A stretch of 64,000 nt of DNA from Prochlorococcus marinus CUG1433 (lineage in GTDB: Bacteria; Cyanobacteriota; Cyanobacteriia; PCC-6307; Cyanobiaceae): contig JAEPLN010000001.1 of the NCBI GenBank assembly GCA_017644425.1, forward strand, positions 496,001-560,000, given 5' to 3'. Made by a program: the position numbers and the translations under genes. Below the pieces are notes generated by a model. That model saw only the letters and a program-made list of their open reading frames with translations, made no database searches and was not told the origin of the DNA. This document shows positions 9,684-19,403 of the stretch, piece after piece. Numbering within the stretch: the first letter of the stretch is position 1; the number at the start of each line of letters is the position of its first letter.

Positions 9684-10670
9684 GGACTCATTCCAGATAT
9701 TTTTAAGATTAATTTTTTGTTCATTTGTTAATACAGAAAAAGACCAACTATTTTCCCAACATTTCTCAGAAGGTCCTGAGATGGGTAACATTTCAGATTT
9801 ATATTTACTTTGCAAATAATCACTATTGAATGGAAGATACCAACCCTGGCTTACTAATTTATCTACTATTGATTTATTTTCTAAAGATTTAATCCATTTA
9901 ATTAAAATTGCATTATTTAGATTTGATCGACTAAGTAGAAAATGCCACATCAAAGGTACACCTTGGCTTGGGAAAACTAAAGAAAGCCTTGGATCTATTT
10001 TTAAATATTTTGAACAAAAACTGTAAGGAACTATTGCGACAATAGCATCAGAATTAATCAACCAATTGAGCATATTTTTATCATCAAATAACATTGCTTG
10101 GCTTTTGAGTTTTTTTAAAGAATTGTATGAATTAATTTTTTGAGCAATCGACAATATTATTCTGGGACTTTGTGGAAAAATAATTTTCCCAGTTAATTTT
10201 TTAGAAAGAAGAAAATCCCAAGATGTTCTGGCTGAATTTATTAATTCTTTATTATTTTTAATGATAATTGTATAGGGTACTACGCCAATAGGAAATAATT
10301 TACTCCTCTGATTTTGATTAAAACTTCCCAAAAAATCTATCGATCTCTTATCCAAATTTTCGAACAGTTCATATTCATTTATTTTTTCAAATTCTGAAAA
10401 ATCTATACTAGAAATCCACCCATCATTTATTAAAGTAAAGTCAGAATTGAAAATTGTGTTTATATTTTTTTGTATCCGAATATTTTCAAAATTAATTTTT
10501 TCCTGCTTCCAATCTTTTGGAATCGTATCTTTAAAAGATTCTGGATAAAAAGAATTTTGTAATGCAATTTTTAATTTATTAGGTTGATTACTGCAAGAGT
10601 TTAAGAAAAATAAAAGCGAAAGCTTACCACAATTTAAAAATTCTCTTCTAGTTGTAAATTTTGAAAACAT
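9672..10670 (-). CDS. Tat-exported lipoprotein, extracellular solute-binding-like
   Basis: The N terminus has a twin-arginine motif (TTRREFLNCG, residues 6-15) followed by a hydrophobic stretch and a lipobox FLNSC with Cys26. It therefore looks like a Tat-exported, lipid-anchored periplasmic protein. The body resembles polyamine/iron-type periplasmic binding proteins (for example FIFPQSPRIILSIAQ-like and DAIVAIVPYS segments), but no transporter permease or ATPase lies beside it. It is directly adjacent (0 bp) to the CobT-like gene on the same strand. The binding-protein call rests on general resemblance and is moderate. Confidence 0.6.
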   Translation of the reverse strand: MFSKFTTRREFLNCGKLSLLFFLNSCSNQPNKLKIALQNSFYPESFKDTIPKDWKQEKINFENIRIQKNINTIFNSDFTLINDGWISSIDFSEFEKINEYELFENLDKRSIDFLGSFNQNQRSKLFPIGVVPYTIIIKNNKELINSARTSWDFLLSKKLTGKIIFPQSPRIILSIAQKINSYNSLKKLKSQAMLFDDKNMLNWLINSDAIVAIVPYSFCSKYLKIDPRLSLVFPSQGVPLMWHFLLSRSNLNNAILIKWIKSLENKSIVDKLVSQGWYLPFNSDYLQSKYKSEMLPISGPSEKCWENSWSFSVLTNEQKINLKNIWNESLSP

Positions 10671-11843
10671 TCAGCAATCCTTCTCTAAAGAAATTTGACC
10701 CAGGCCCTTCATCATTTCCAGATTTAGTTGACACAATGAAACTATTTCTTCATTTTTAAATCCATCTAAGAAAGCAAGCAATGATATTCCACCAGCACCT
10801 ACACCTTCTTTCACATGACCTAATTCATAATCCTTCAATTCTTTGTATTTTGAAGATTTGAAATTTAAAGGACTGGCTAAACCTAATAATTTGACATCAT
10901 ATTTTTGATTAATTAAATTAACTAAATCATTTAGAGAATTATCTTTCACAAGCCACCCAGTTGTAGCAATAAAAACATCTTCAATAAATTCATCTTTGTT
11001 TTTTCCATCTAACATTTCTAGTACAAGCAAAATGATCGCTAACATCTGACTTCCTCCAGACAATATTACAGGTTGTTTTGCCAACCTGGCACCATTTAAT
11101 AGACCCATTGAGAAAGCTTGGAAAGGATCACCTACCGCCGCGACAACATCAAAAGAGTCGAAATCAGCCTTGAAATTAGCATTGAAAAGTCCTCTTTTAA
11201 CTACTTGTCTTCTTAATTCTCTTGGAGCTTTAAATAAACTACTCCCTACTAAATTAGATACCTGCAAACCAAAAGCTTCCATTACTGCCTGTGCAGTTGT
11301 GGTGCCCCCCGGCACAGATTCAGAAATTAAAACTGGTTGTTTTAAGGATTTTCCTATCGCAAGACCTTTTTCATAGAGATTTAAAACTCTCTCTTTAGTC
11401 ATCGATTTACCAGTAGTAAGACAATTTGATGGCCCCAAATTTCTATCTTCTACAACCAAATGATCAAAGTAAGGCTTTACTCCTATTCCCAAAGGAACAA
11501 TAACTGGATAAATATTTATAAGCTTTGAACAAACATGACTGATTAGGGCAGGAGTTACTCCTGCATTAAGGAGAGGCAATTTATATTTATGACCCTTTGA
11601 AGCACCATTAAGCAAAAATTCGGCATCTGCCAGAGCAGTTATTCTTCTTGATTTTGCATTAATACCTGCAGCAGAAATTCCTTGAATTTGGGATGTATTA
11701 GTGCTTGCAATTACAAGAAATATTTTGAAATTATTTATATTTTTTTTCAGTATCTGTATTCTATTAATTTGTTTTTTTTTATTGGATTCACTGCCAAAAA
11801 AATTTATCCCTGATTCTGTACAATGCATTTCTTTATAAACCAT
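10671..11843 (-). CDS. CobT-like nicotinate-nucleotide phosphoribosyltransferase family (UPF0284)
   Basis: A 390-residue protein resembling the TIGR00303/UPF0284 branch of CobT-like proteins, which are related to nicotinate-nucleotide:dimethylbenzimidazole phosphoribosyltransferase. Glycine-rich segments include PLLNAGVTPALISHVC, ISESVPGGTTTAQAVMEAFG (about residues 171-190) and VILSGGSQMLAIILL. A role in building the lower ligand of a cobamide is plausible because the window also holds cobI. Picocyanobacteria make pseudocobalamin, so the base may be adenine rather than dimethylbenzimidazole; that part is inference. It overlaps the next membrane protein gene by 11 nt. Confidence 0.75.
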   Translation of the reverse strand: MVYKEMHCTESGINFFGSESNKKKQINRIQILKKNINNFKIFLVIASTNTSQIQGISAAGINAKSRRITALADAEFLLNGASKGHKYKLPLLNAGVTPALISHVCSKLINIYPVIVPLGIGVKPYFDHLVVEDRNLGPSNCLTTGKSMTKERVLNLYEKGLAIGKSLKQPVLISESVPGGTTTAQAVMEAFGLQVSNLVGSSLFKAPRELRRQVVKRGLFNANFKADFDSFDVVAAVGDPFQAFSMGLLNGARLAKQPVILSGGSQMLAIILLVLEMLDGKNKDEFIEDVFIATTGWLVKDNSLNDLVNLINQKYDVKLLGLASPLNFKSSKYKELKDYELGHVKEGVGAGGISLLAFLDGFKNEEIVSLCQLNLEMMKGLGQISLEKDC

Positions 11844-12474
11844 TTAAATCAAATAAGCTATTTAATAATCTTGGAGGATCTGGAATAGTTAATTTAAACC
11901 TTGGGAAGAGCGAATAGGCAACTACATGTATCGTTAAAACATAAACTATTTCTTGAAAAATTATTAATAAGATAGCACCTAGTTGAATACTTAAAATTGA
12001 GGGAGAAAAAGGTAAATTAAATAATCCAATAAACTTTTCTATTAGACTAAAACTTGCTCTTGTAATTAACACCCAAAGATTATCGCCAACTAATGTAGAT
12101 AATGCTATTACTCGCAGGAAGAAACCAAGAGTTCCAATCACGACTCCTAAAGTTAAACTTAATTTCCAACTTTTTTCTTTAAACCAACACCAACCCAACC
12201 AAAAAGCCAAAATCCCATAAGGGAATAAAAATAAGGTTCCCCTTACTGGACCCATTATTATAAATAAAAGTAAAAATTGTATTAGAAGTCCTTCCAATGC
12301 AGTTTTAGTTCCTCTTCTCAAGTGCAAAAGGATAATTGGGAGTGGCAAAATCAACCTCAACAAAGCTCCACCAATTGGCAAATAATATAGAGCAACCCAT
12401 AATAGAGCCGAAAGAGATGCTAAATACGAGGTCTCGACGATATTTAGTGCTTCAGTTTTTGATGTTATTTTCAT
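11833..12474 (-). CDS. conserved membrane protein, DUF2232-like
   Basis: A 213-residue integral membrane protein with about six hydrophobic spans. The segment YYLPIGGALLRLILPLPIIL followed by LRRGTKTALEGLLIQFLLL (about residues 30-70) resembles the DUF2232/YybS-like family seen across cyanobacteria. No catalytic motif is evident. Its start region precedes the CobT-like gene with an 11-nt overlap, indicating co-translation, which could point to a substrate-specific membrane component for a vitamin; that is a guess. Confidence 0.65.
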   Translation of the reverse strand: MKITSKTEALNIVETSYLASLSALLWVALYYLPIGGALLRLILPLPIILLHLRRGTKTALEGLLIQFLLLFIIMGPVRGTLFLFPYGILAFWLGWCWFKEKSWKLSLTLGVVIGTLGFFLRVIALSTLVGDNLWVLITRASFSLIEKFIGLFNLPFSPSILSIQLGAILLIIFQEIVYVLTIHVVAYSLFPRFKLTIPDPPRLLNSLFDLNGL

Positions 12475-12494
12475 CTTTAGTTGAAAATTTTTAA

Positions 12495-13073
12495 TTAATT
12501 TTTATTCATACTTTTTTTGTCTGAATTTAAGATACGTTCAATCTTTTCTATTTCAAAATTTACCTCAGAATTACTTAATATGGAACTTAATTCTTGAGTA
12601 GGATCTTTTGGATCTACATCTTTTAAGATAAATATTATTTTGTAAGATTGAAGCTCAATTTTTCTTTTTTTTGAAGAATTTTTAATTTTATTATTTTTTT
12701 GTTTTGGTATTTTTTCTAAATTTATATTCTTTTTATTTTCTAGAACATTTTCTGGCTTTTCTACTTTGATTGTTTTTTTATTTTTTTTATCATTGAACTC
12801 TTTATTTTCTTTTTCTACAATTTTTTTATTTACAAGAATATTTTTTGGCTTTTCTACTTTGATTGTTTTTTTATTTTTTTTATCATTGAACTCTTTATTT
12901 TCTTTTTCTACAATTTTTTTATTTTCTAAATTCTTTTTGAAATCTTCATTTTGGCCTATTTTTTCTAAATCATTAAAACTACTTTCAAGAAAATTTCCAA
13001 TCCTACCTCCAGAACATGATTGCAAGAAAATTAAAAAAATTAATAAAAAAAATTCTTTTTTTTTCAAAATCAT
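12495..13073 (-). CDS. Lys/Glu/Asn-rich lipoprotein with internal repeats
   Basis: A 192-residue protein with a lipoprotein signal: a hydrophobic stretch ending FLQSC, Cys20. The centre is extremely rich in Lys, Asn and Glu and holds a 31-residue unit repeated in tandem (VEKENKEFNDKKNKKTIKVE appears twice). The last 60 residues (SYKIIFILKDVDPKDPTQEL) look folded and may be the conserved part. It is 7 bp downstream of topA and could be co-transcribed. I do not recognise a function. Confidence 0.65.
   Translation of the reverse strand: MILKKKEFFLLIFLIFLQSCSGGRIGNFLESSFNDLEKIGQNEDFKKNLENKKIVEKENKEFNDKKNKKTIKVEKPKNILVNKKIVEKENKEFNDKKNKKTIKVEKPENVLENKKNINLEKIPKQKNNKIKNSSKKRKIELQSYKIIFILKDVDPKDPTQELSSILSNSEVNFEIEKIERILNSDKKSMNKN
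12754..12924. repeat. in-frame tandem direct repeat, 93-bp period
   Basis: Bases 12754-12831 and 12847-12924 are identical over 78 nt, offset by 93 bp (31 codons). The repeat lies inside the lipoprotein gene, preserves frame, and encodes the repeated Lys/Glu-rich unit. The identity at nucleotide level, including poly-T runs of the same length, implies a recent duplication or ongoing homogenisation. Confidence 0.9.
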
Positions 13074-13079
13074 ATTTTT

Positions 13080-15686
13080 CTAACTTTTCTTTTTCCTTGT
13101 ATTTTTTTTATTACCAATCTTTGTTTTTTTTAAAATAGAGCCTTTTTTATCTTTTAGTTTTTGTTCTAAAAGAAATACTGCTTCATCTATGGTGATTTTT
13201 TCTATGTCGGTATCTTTGGCAATCGAAACGTTAGTTTTGCCACATTTTAAATAAACCCCATATCTTCCATTTAATATTTGAATTTTTTCTTTAAATTCTT
13301 TCGGTTTACCAAAGTCTTTAAGTACCTCTTGACCACCTCTACCCATTTTTGGCATCGCAAGAATTTCTAATGCTCGTTTTATATCAACTGTAAAAACATC
13401 ATCCTCTTTCTTTAGGGATCTATTTTCAGATTCGTTTTCATTTTTAATCCATTTAATATAGGGTCCAAATCTTCCTCTGTCAGCCTCAACAATACCTCCT
13501 TCAGGATGGACTCCCAACAACCTAGGCAAACTTAAAAGTACAAGGGCTTGATCTAGAGTTAGATCATCAGTTTTCAACTCTTTGGGTAATGAAGCTCTTC
13601 TTGGTTTAGCTTTATCTTGATCACTATTTCCCAATTGTACGTAAGGTCCATAAGGGCCAAATCTTAAAAAAACTTTTTCCCCAGTTTTTGGATCAGTTCC
13701 AAGATCTGATGGACCACTTAAAATTTGATCAACTTGCTTTATGTCTAAATCTCCAGGAGTAATATCCATTGGAAGATTACCTTTCGCCTGAATTTCATTT
13801 CCAGATTCATCAATTTTTGTACCCTCTAGCCAAGGTCCGTTAGAGCCTATTCTGACTACGCAAGGAAGGTCATCGAAATCAACTTGTCTATAAGCTTTAC
13901 CATCAATATCACCTTCCGTTTTCTGAACTTTTACCTCCAGACCATTTTTACCTTTATAGAAAGTCTCAAGGTATGGAAGCCACTCAAGATTACCTGAAGA
14001 AATTTCATCCAATGAAGATTCCATTTTTGCAGTAAAAGTAGTATCCACCAAATCAGGGAAATGCTCTTCTAATAGAGCGGTAACAGCAAAAGCTGTAAAC
14101 GTTGGAGCCAAAGTATTGGAAGATATATTTGCATAACCTCTATCCACAATTGTCCCAATAATGCTTGCATAGGTAGATGGTCTCCCAATCCCTTCTTTTT
14201 CAAGAACTTTAACTAATGCAGCCTCTGTATATCTTGCGGGTGGTTTAGTTTCATGAAAAGTAGATTCCTTATTAGTAACTTCAAGAGTTGTTCCGGTTGT
14301 TAGATTTGGGAGAATAATTTCTTGTTGTTCAAGGGATGAACTAGGGTCATCACTTCCCTCGACATAAGCTCTGAAGAATCCCGGGAAATCAATACTTTTC
14401 CCACTCGATTTAAATAATCCATCCCCAACACTAATTTCAGCATTAATCATTGTCAGCCTAGCTTCCGCCATTTGACTAGCTACTGTTCTTTTCCAAATTA
14501 AATCGTAAAGAGATAAGTCTCTACCAGTTAGATTAGTTTCCTTTGGTGTTTTAAATACCTCACCTGCGGGCCTAATTGCTTCGTGTGCTTCTTGAGCATT
14601 TCTTGCAGTTGAATTAAATTGTCTTGGTGCGTTAGATAAATATTCTTTTCCGTACATAGAGCTGACACATTCTCTAGCAGCTTTTGTGGCTTGTTCGGAA
14701 AGATGAACCGAATCAGTCCTCATGTATGTTATGAAACCTCTCTCATATAGTCCTTGTGCACATCTCATAGTTTCTCTTGCAGACAAACGAAGCTTCCTAT
14801 TTGCTTCTTGTTGCAATGTACTAGTTGTAAATGGAGGAACTGGCTTGCGAGTAGATGGTTTTTTTTCTATTTTTGAGACTAACCAATCCTCAGAGGAAAA
14901 AATCTTCAATAAGTCATTTACTTTTTCTTCTCCAATTATTAAAGATTTATTTCCTTGTTTTAATTTACCGGTCTGTTCATCGAAATCGGAACCATTAGAA
15001 ATTCTTTGGCCGTTTAAGCTAAATAATTTAGTTTCGAAAGTAACATTATCTTTTACTAGGGAAGCTTTAATTCCCCAGTAACTTGCTTTTTTAAAGGATC
15101 TTCTTTCTCTCTCTCTTCTAACAAGAAGTCTTACAGAAACTGATTGAACACGCCCAGCAGATAAACGGGGGGCTACCTTCTTCCAAAGTAAAGGAGATAA
15201 TTCATATCCAAAAAGCCTGTCCAAGATTCTCCTGGTTTCTTGAGCCTGAACAAGTTCCATATCAATTTCTCTGGTTTGATCTAAAGCTTTATTAATTGCC
15301 TTTTTTGTAATTTCATGAAAAACCATCCTCTTAGTAGGTATTTTAGGCTTAAGTATTTGCAGAAGATGCCAGCTAATACTCTCTCCCTCCCTATCTTCAT
15401 CAGTAGCAAGTAATAGTTGGGTTGCACCTTTCAATGCATCTTTAAGCTCTTTAACAACCTTTTTCTTCTCTTTTGGAACTATGTAAAGCGGTTCAAAATC
15501 TTCCGTTGTATTTACTCCTATCCTTGACCATTTTTCCTTTTTGACTGCAGCAGGTATTTCAGCCGCCCCTTTTGGAAGATCTCTTACGTGTCCCATAGAA
15601 GCAAGAACTTCAAAATTAGAAGGCAAAAACTTTCTTATAGTTTTTGCTTTGGTGGGACTTTCAACAATAACTAGTGTGTGATCCAA
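13080..15686 (-). CDS. topA: DNA topoisomerase I
   Basis: Type IA topoisomerase that relaxes negative supercoils. The Toprim start HTLVIVESPTKAKTIRKFLP and acidic LLATDEDREGESISWHL, the GRVQSVSVRLLV segment and the catalytic tyrosine in RGFITYMRTDSVHLS are all present. The C-terminal part contains several GRFGPYIKW/GPYGPYVQLG repeats rather than Cys4 zinc fingers, as in other cyanobacterial TopA. The length of 868 residues is normal. The start is TTG 15686-15684; an in-frame stop sits two codons upstream (TAA ACC TTG), so no longer start is available. Confidence 0.96.
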   Translation of the reverse strand: MDHTLVIVESPTKAKTIRKFLPSNFEVLASMGHVRDLPKGAAEIPAAVKKEKWSRIGVNTTEDFEPLYIVPKEKKKVVKELKDALKGATQLLLATDEDREGESISWHLLQILKPKIPTKRMVFHEITKKAINKALDQTREIDMELVQAQETRRILDRLFGYELSPLLWKKVAPRLSAGRVQSVSVRLLVRRERERRSFKKASYWGIKASLVKDNVTFETKLFSLNGQRISNGSDFDEQTGKLKQGNKSLIIGEEKVNDLLKIFSSEDWLVSKIEKKPSTRKPVPPFTTSTLQQEANRKLRLSARETMRCAQGLYERGFITYMRTDSVHLSEQATKAARECVSSMYGKEYLSNAPRQFNSTARNAQEAHEAIRPAGEVFKTPKETNLTGRDLSLYDLIWKRTVASQMAEARLTMINAEISVGDGLFKSSGKSIDFPGFFRAYVEGSDDPSSSLEQQEIILPNLTTGTTLEVTNKESTFHETKPPARYTEAALVKVLEKEGIGRPSTYASIIGTIVDRGYANISSNTLAPTFTAFAVTALLEEHFPDLVDTTFTAKMESSLDEISSGNLEWLPYLETFYKGKNGLEVKVQKTEGDIDGKAYRQVDFDDLPCVVRIGSNGPWLEGTKIDESGNEIQAKGNLPMDITPGDLDIKQVDQILSGPSDLGTDPKTGEKVFLRFGPYGPYVQLGNSDQDKAKPRRASLPKELKTDDLTLDQALVLLSLPRLLGVHPEGGIVEADRGRFGPYIKWIKNENESENRSLKKEDDVFTVDIKRALEILAMPKMGRGGQEVLKDFGKPKEFKEKIQILNGRYGVYLKCGKTNVSIAKDTDIEKITIDEAVFLLEQKLKDKKGSILKKTKIGNKKNTRKKKS

Positions 15687-15861
15687 GGTTTATTTCAAAA
15701 ATTGGTGTTTTTGTTCAGTTAGGGCATATTATGATTATTTGAAACTTTTTCAAGTAATTTCTCTTGAAAATTTCAAAAATCATACCCATAAATTATAATC
15801 AAGTTAAGATTAACTCTTTGATCATTACAATCAATCATTTAATTTAATCCTATTTAATAAA

Positions 15862-17382
15862 GTGCCCAACGAAATCTTTACAATTAATTTAAATGCACAA
15901 GCCATTATTCCAGAGGCCTTTATCTTATTAGGCATTGTTGGAACTCTTCTTGTAGATTTAGCGGGAGAAAAAACTGCATCAAAGTGGGCACCAACAATTT
16001 GCTATTTATCAATCGGCAGCTCTCTTTTAAGTTTAGCCTTGCAATGGAGTAATCCAGTAAATAGTGCATTTCTTGGTTCTTTTAATTCAGATAATTTAGC
16101 AATAGCATTTAGAGCAATAATAGCTTTATCAACTTTAGTTTCTTTACTTATCAGCTGGCGTTATACAGAGCAAAGTGGAAGCCCTATTGGGGAGTTCGCA
16201 GCCATAGTTCTTTCGGCGACTCTTGGGGCAATGCTTCTGTGTGGATCTACTGACCTTATTAGTGTATTTATATCTCTTGAGACTCTTTCGGTGGCGAGCT
16301 ATTTACTTTCTGGTTATCTCAAAAGAGATCCTAGAAGTTCAGAAGCAGCTTTAAAATACTTGCTTGTTGGTTCAGCTGCTGCGGCAGTCTATTTGTACGG
16401 CTCCTCTTTTCTTTATGGATTAAGTGGTTCAACAAACTTAACAACAATTGGTTTAGAAATAATAAATAAGCCCTCATTCATTACCTCTTTAGCTCTTGTA
16501 TTTGTCTTATCAACTGTTGCATTTAAAATAGCTGCTGTTCCTTTTCATCAATGGACTCCTGATGTGTATGAGGGATCACCTACACCTGTAGTGGCTTTTT
16601 TATCTGTCGGTTCAAAAACAGCAGGGTTCGCATTCGCTATAAGAATACTAAGCACCACTTTCTCTTCTTTCGATGAGGAATGGAAACTTTTATTTACTAT
16701 TTTGGCTATCTTGAGCATGGTTCTAGGAAATATAGTAGCTCTAGCTCAAACCTCAATGAAAAGGATGCTAGCTTACAGTTCTATTGGTCAAGCTGGATTT
16801 GTAATGATTGGAATAGTATCTGGTACACAAGATGGGTTATCAGCTGCTGTTTTATATTTGGCCGCATATTTGTTTATGAATTTAGGAGCTTTTTCATGCG
16901 TAATACTTTTCTCATTAAGAACTGGTTCTGACAGGATTCTTGATTACTCAGGACTTTACCAAAAAGATCCTCTCATTACATTAGGCTTGAGCCTTTGTCT
17001 TCTATCACTTGGAGGTTTACCTCCAATGTTAGGATTTTTTGGAAAGATATATTTGTTCTTTGCAGGTTGGGCAAATCATCAGTATCTATTAGTAATCGTT
17101 GGATTAGTTACTTCAGTAATATCTATTTATTACTACATTTCAGTGATAAAAATGATGGTAGTTAAAGAACCAAAGGAAGCTTCTGAAATAGTAAAATCAT
17201 ACCCTGAAATTAATTGGGAAATTGTGGGATTACCACCCTTGAGAATTGCACTTTATACTTGCATTGCAGTAACTGCTCTTGGAGGAATCCTCTCTAATCC
17301 TCTTTTTAAATTAGCTAACACAGCAGTTTCAGAAACTCCTTTCTTACAAGATGTTATTGCTGTAGCAAACAATATTTCCTAG
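15862..17382 (+). CDS. ndhB: NAD(P)H-quinone oxidoreductase subunit 2
   Basis: Membrane antiporter-like subunit of the cyanobacterial NDH-1 complex, used in respiration, cyclic electron flow and CO2 uptake. It has 506 residues with about fourteen membrane spans. Family marks include [40 protein letters not shown] (with the conserved Glu), [20 protein letters not shown] and [18 protein letters not shown]. The start is GTG at 15862-15864. It is divergent from topA over a 175-bp spacer. Confidence 0.97.
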   Translation: MPNEIFTINLNAQAIIPEAFILLGIVGTLLVDLAGEKTASKWAPTICYLSIGSSLLSLALQWSNPVNSAFLGSFNSDNLAIAFRAIIALSTLVSLLISWRYTEQSGSPIGEFAAIVLSATLGAMLLCGSTDLISVFISLETLSVASYLLSGYLKRDPRSSEAALKYLLVGSAAAAVYLYGSSFLYGLSGSTNLTTIGLEIINKPSFITSLALVFVLSTVAFKIAAVPFHQWTPDVYEGSPTPVVAFLSVGSKTAGFAFAIRILSTTFSSFDEEWKLLFTILAILSMVLGNIVALAQTSMKRMLAYSSIGQAGFVMIGIVSGTQDGLSAAVLYLAAYLFMNLGAFSCVILFSLRTGSDRILDYSGLYQKDPLITLGLSLCLLSLGGLPPMLGFFGKIYLFFAGWANHQYLLVIVGLVTSVISIYYYISVIKMMVVKEPKEASEIVKSYPEINWEIVGLPPLRIALYTCIAVTALGGILSNPLFKLANTAVSETPFLQDVIAVANNIS

Positions 17383-17398
17383 AGGAATTTCTCAATAA

Positions 17399-18085
17399 AT
17401 GTCTAAGAAAGTCGCAAGTTTAGAAAAAATATCTAAAAGATATGGGAAAGATGATCTAACTGTTAAAGCCTTAGATAGCATAAATTTAGAAATTTATAAA
17501 GGTGATTATTTAGCTGTAATGGGAGCTAGTGGCTCAGGGAAAAGTACAGCGATGAACATAATTGGATGTCTAGATAGACCATCTGAAGGAGTTTATAAAT
17601 TAAATGGCATTCCTGTTGAGAAATTATCTGATGATGAGCTAGCGGAGATACGTAACCAAAAATTAGGCTTCGTATTTCAACAATTTCATCTTCTTTCAGA
17701 TGCAACTGCACTTGAAAACGTAATTTTACCGATGATTTATGCTGGTATTGAGCCTGAGCAAAGATTAGAGCGAGGTAAAAATGCCTTAAAGAAAGTTGGC
17801 CTTTCTGAAAGAATGAATAATCGCCCCAACCAATTATCAGGAGGACAACAACAACGAGTTGCTATTGCTAGGGCTATCATCAATAACCCTGCAATATTAT
17901 TAGCAGACGAGCCTACCGGAGCATTAGATTCAAAAACAACTGAAGATGTACTAGATCTTTTTGACAAACTGCATGAATCAGGAATAACTATAGTTTTAGT
18001 TACACACGAAGATGAAGTTGCAAATCGCGCAAAAAAAATAGCCAAATTTAAGGATGGGAAAATAGTTGAATTAAAAATAAATTAA
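17399..18085 (+). CDS. ABC transporter ATPase, LolD/MacB/DevA-like
   Basis: A 228-residue ATPase with Walker A (GASGSGKSTAMNIIGCLDRP), a Q-loop in GFVFQQFHLL, signature LSGGQQQRVAIARAI and Walker B ILLADEPTGALDSK. This is the MacB/LolD/DevA subgroup that serves FtsX-type permeases. It follows ndhB by 16 bp but no permease or membrane-fusion gene is next to it, so its partners must lie outside this window. The substrate is unknown. Confidence 0.88.
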   Translation: MSKKVASLEKISKRYGKDDLTVKALDSINLEIYKGDYLAVMGASGSGKSTAMNIIGCLDRPSEGVYKLNGIPVEKLSDDELAEIRNQKLGFVFQQFHLLSDATALENVILPMIYAGIEPEQRLERGKNALKKVGLSERMNNRPNQLSGGQQQRVAIARAIINNPAILLADEPTGALDSKTTEDVLDLFDKLHESGITIVLVTHEDEVANRAKKIAKFKDGKIVELKIN

Positions 18086-18087
18086 AT

Positions 18088-18837
18088 TCAGAACCTTCTA
18101 AGTACCTTAAGTTGAGTTTCATTTTCAATTCTTAAATTCCCATTCCAATCTATATCTTTAATTTTCCATGTATGAGGGCAAAAACCACTAGGTAAAAATT
18201 TTTTATTGAGAAACTTGTTTGCCGATTTGATCACATATTCTTTTTTGTTATTACATACAACTGAATCATGAAAAGCTTTAAGAACTTTAGCTGTCCAATA
18301 ATATTGATTAATATTCTTAGTTTGAAGTACTTTTGATAATGAAATACCTTCTGATGGAGTGTAATTTAGAACATTCATGCCAAGACCTATTCTTACATAA
18401 ACAATTTCCTTACCTCTGGTTATCACCCTTGGTAAAAATCCAATCAACTTTTTTGAACCAAAGAAAATATCATTAGGCCATTTCAAACAAACATTTATTT
18501 TTTCTTGTCTAAGCATTTCACATATCTTAATTCCTAGAGACAAATTAAATATTTGACTTGTAAATTCTTTTGAAAATATTGGGTAAGCTGCACTTAACCA
18601 AATTCCTCCTTTTGGGGAAACCCAAGTTTTTGAGTTTTGGCCAAACCCCGAGGATTGTTCTCTTGCTATTATGGCTAATGGCTGGTTTCTCTTTATTTCG
18701 GAATATCCAAGCCAGTTTGTTAGCTCATTTTCGGTACTTTTACATTTTATTTTGTATTGAAGTCTCCAACTTGGGTATTGACCCTGAATTTTTTTTAAAT
18801 AAAAAACTGTCTCAGCTGCAGATCCAATAACTTTCAC
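18088..18837 (-). CDS. birA: biotin--[acetyl-CoA-carboxylase] ligase
   Basis: Attaches biotin to the carboxyl carrier protein of acetyl-CoA carboxylase. The 249-residue protein has no N-terminal helix-turn-helix, so it is a ligase without a repressor domain. The substrate-binding KWPNDIFFGSKKLIGFLP (about residues 119-136) and VRIGLGMNVLN are clear. The usual GRGRxxRxW loop is read as SGFGQNSKTWVSP, a divergent form lacking the Arg residues. It is convergent with the upstream ABC ATPase. Confidence 0.85.
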   Translation of the reverse strand: MKVIGSAAETVFYLKKIQGQYPSWRLQYKIKCKSTENELTNWLGYSEIKRNQPLAIIAREQSSGFGQNSKTWVSPKGGIWLSAAYPIFSKEFTSQIFNLSLGIKICEMLRQEKINVCLKWPNDIFFGSKKLIGFLPRVITRGKEIVYVRIGLGMNVLNYTPSEGISLSKVLQTKNINQYYWTAKVLKAFHDSVVCNNKKEYVIKSANKFLNKKFLPSGFCPHTWKIKDIDWNGNLRIENETQLKVLRRF

Positions 18838-18867
18838 AAATTCTTTATTAAAACAACAAGCATCTTT

Positions 18868-19398
18868 TTGAAGATTATATTAACTTTAATCTTAATAAGT
18901 AAATTTTACAAATTGGACAAAAAGTATTTGCCGATATTGAATAAAAGAAATCCACATCCATTAAAAAATTGTCTTGATAATTTCAAAAAATCATGGGATG
19001 ACTTAGATAAGCTTTCTAAAATCAACGAAAGCTGGAAAGACCTAATCGGTTTGGAACTATTTCAAGAATGCAAACCATTAAATATTGAAAAAAAAATACT
19101 TACTATTGCAGTAAATCATCCACAGTGGCGCCAAGCATTAATCTATAACAAGCATAAATTGAAAGAGAGAGTCGAGAAAATTGGAATAACTTTGAAAGAA
19201 ATAAAAATTATACAAAATTATGAAATTAAGAATAAAAATATTAAAGCTACTAATGCAAAGATAGTTTGGGCAAATCATCCAAGCAGAATCCATCAAAATA
19301 ATATGTGCATTTGTGCTTACTGTAAATCCCCAACTCCTGAAGGAGAAATCAAAAGATGGGGAAAGTGTTCTTTTTGTTGGAGAAAAATAAATAATTAA
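18868..19398 (+). CDS. DUF721 (DciA-like) protein with C-terminal zinc ribbon
   Basis: The central part, LDNFKKSWDDLDKLSKINESW to IKIIQNY, matches DUF721, a family that includes the helicase loader DciA. The last 35 residues hold two Cys pairs (CAYCKSPTPEGEIKRWGKC and SFCWRK), a zinc-ribbon arrangement. The start is uncertain: TTG at 18868 gives the longest form, but its first 15 residues look non-coding and a TTG at 18913 fits the domain edge better. Neither has a good ribosome binding site. It is divergent from birA with only 30 bp between them. Confidence 0.7.
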   Translation: MKIILTLILISKFYKLDKKYLPILNKRNPHPLKNCLDNFKKSWDDLDKLSKINESWKDLIGLELFQECKPLNIEKKILTIAVNHPQWRQALIYNKHKLKERVEKIGITLKEIKIIQNYEIKNKNIKATNAKIVWANHPSRIHQNNMCICAYCKSPTPEGEIKRWGKCSFCWRKINN

Positions 19399-19403
19399 AT
19401 ACT

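Noticed and set aside
12766-13083. 105-residue Phe-rich frame antisense to the repeat lipoprotein
   Set aside because: Poly-Phe/Leu/Ser sequence arises from poly-Lys/Asn/Glu codons read backwards; not a credible protein.
14722-15081. 119-residue open frame antisense to topA
   Set aside because: Covers the catalytic Tyr region of topA on the other strand; no recognisable domain.
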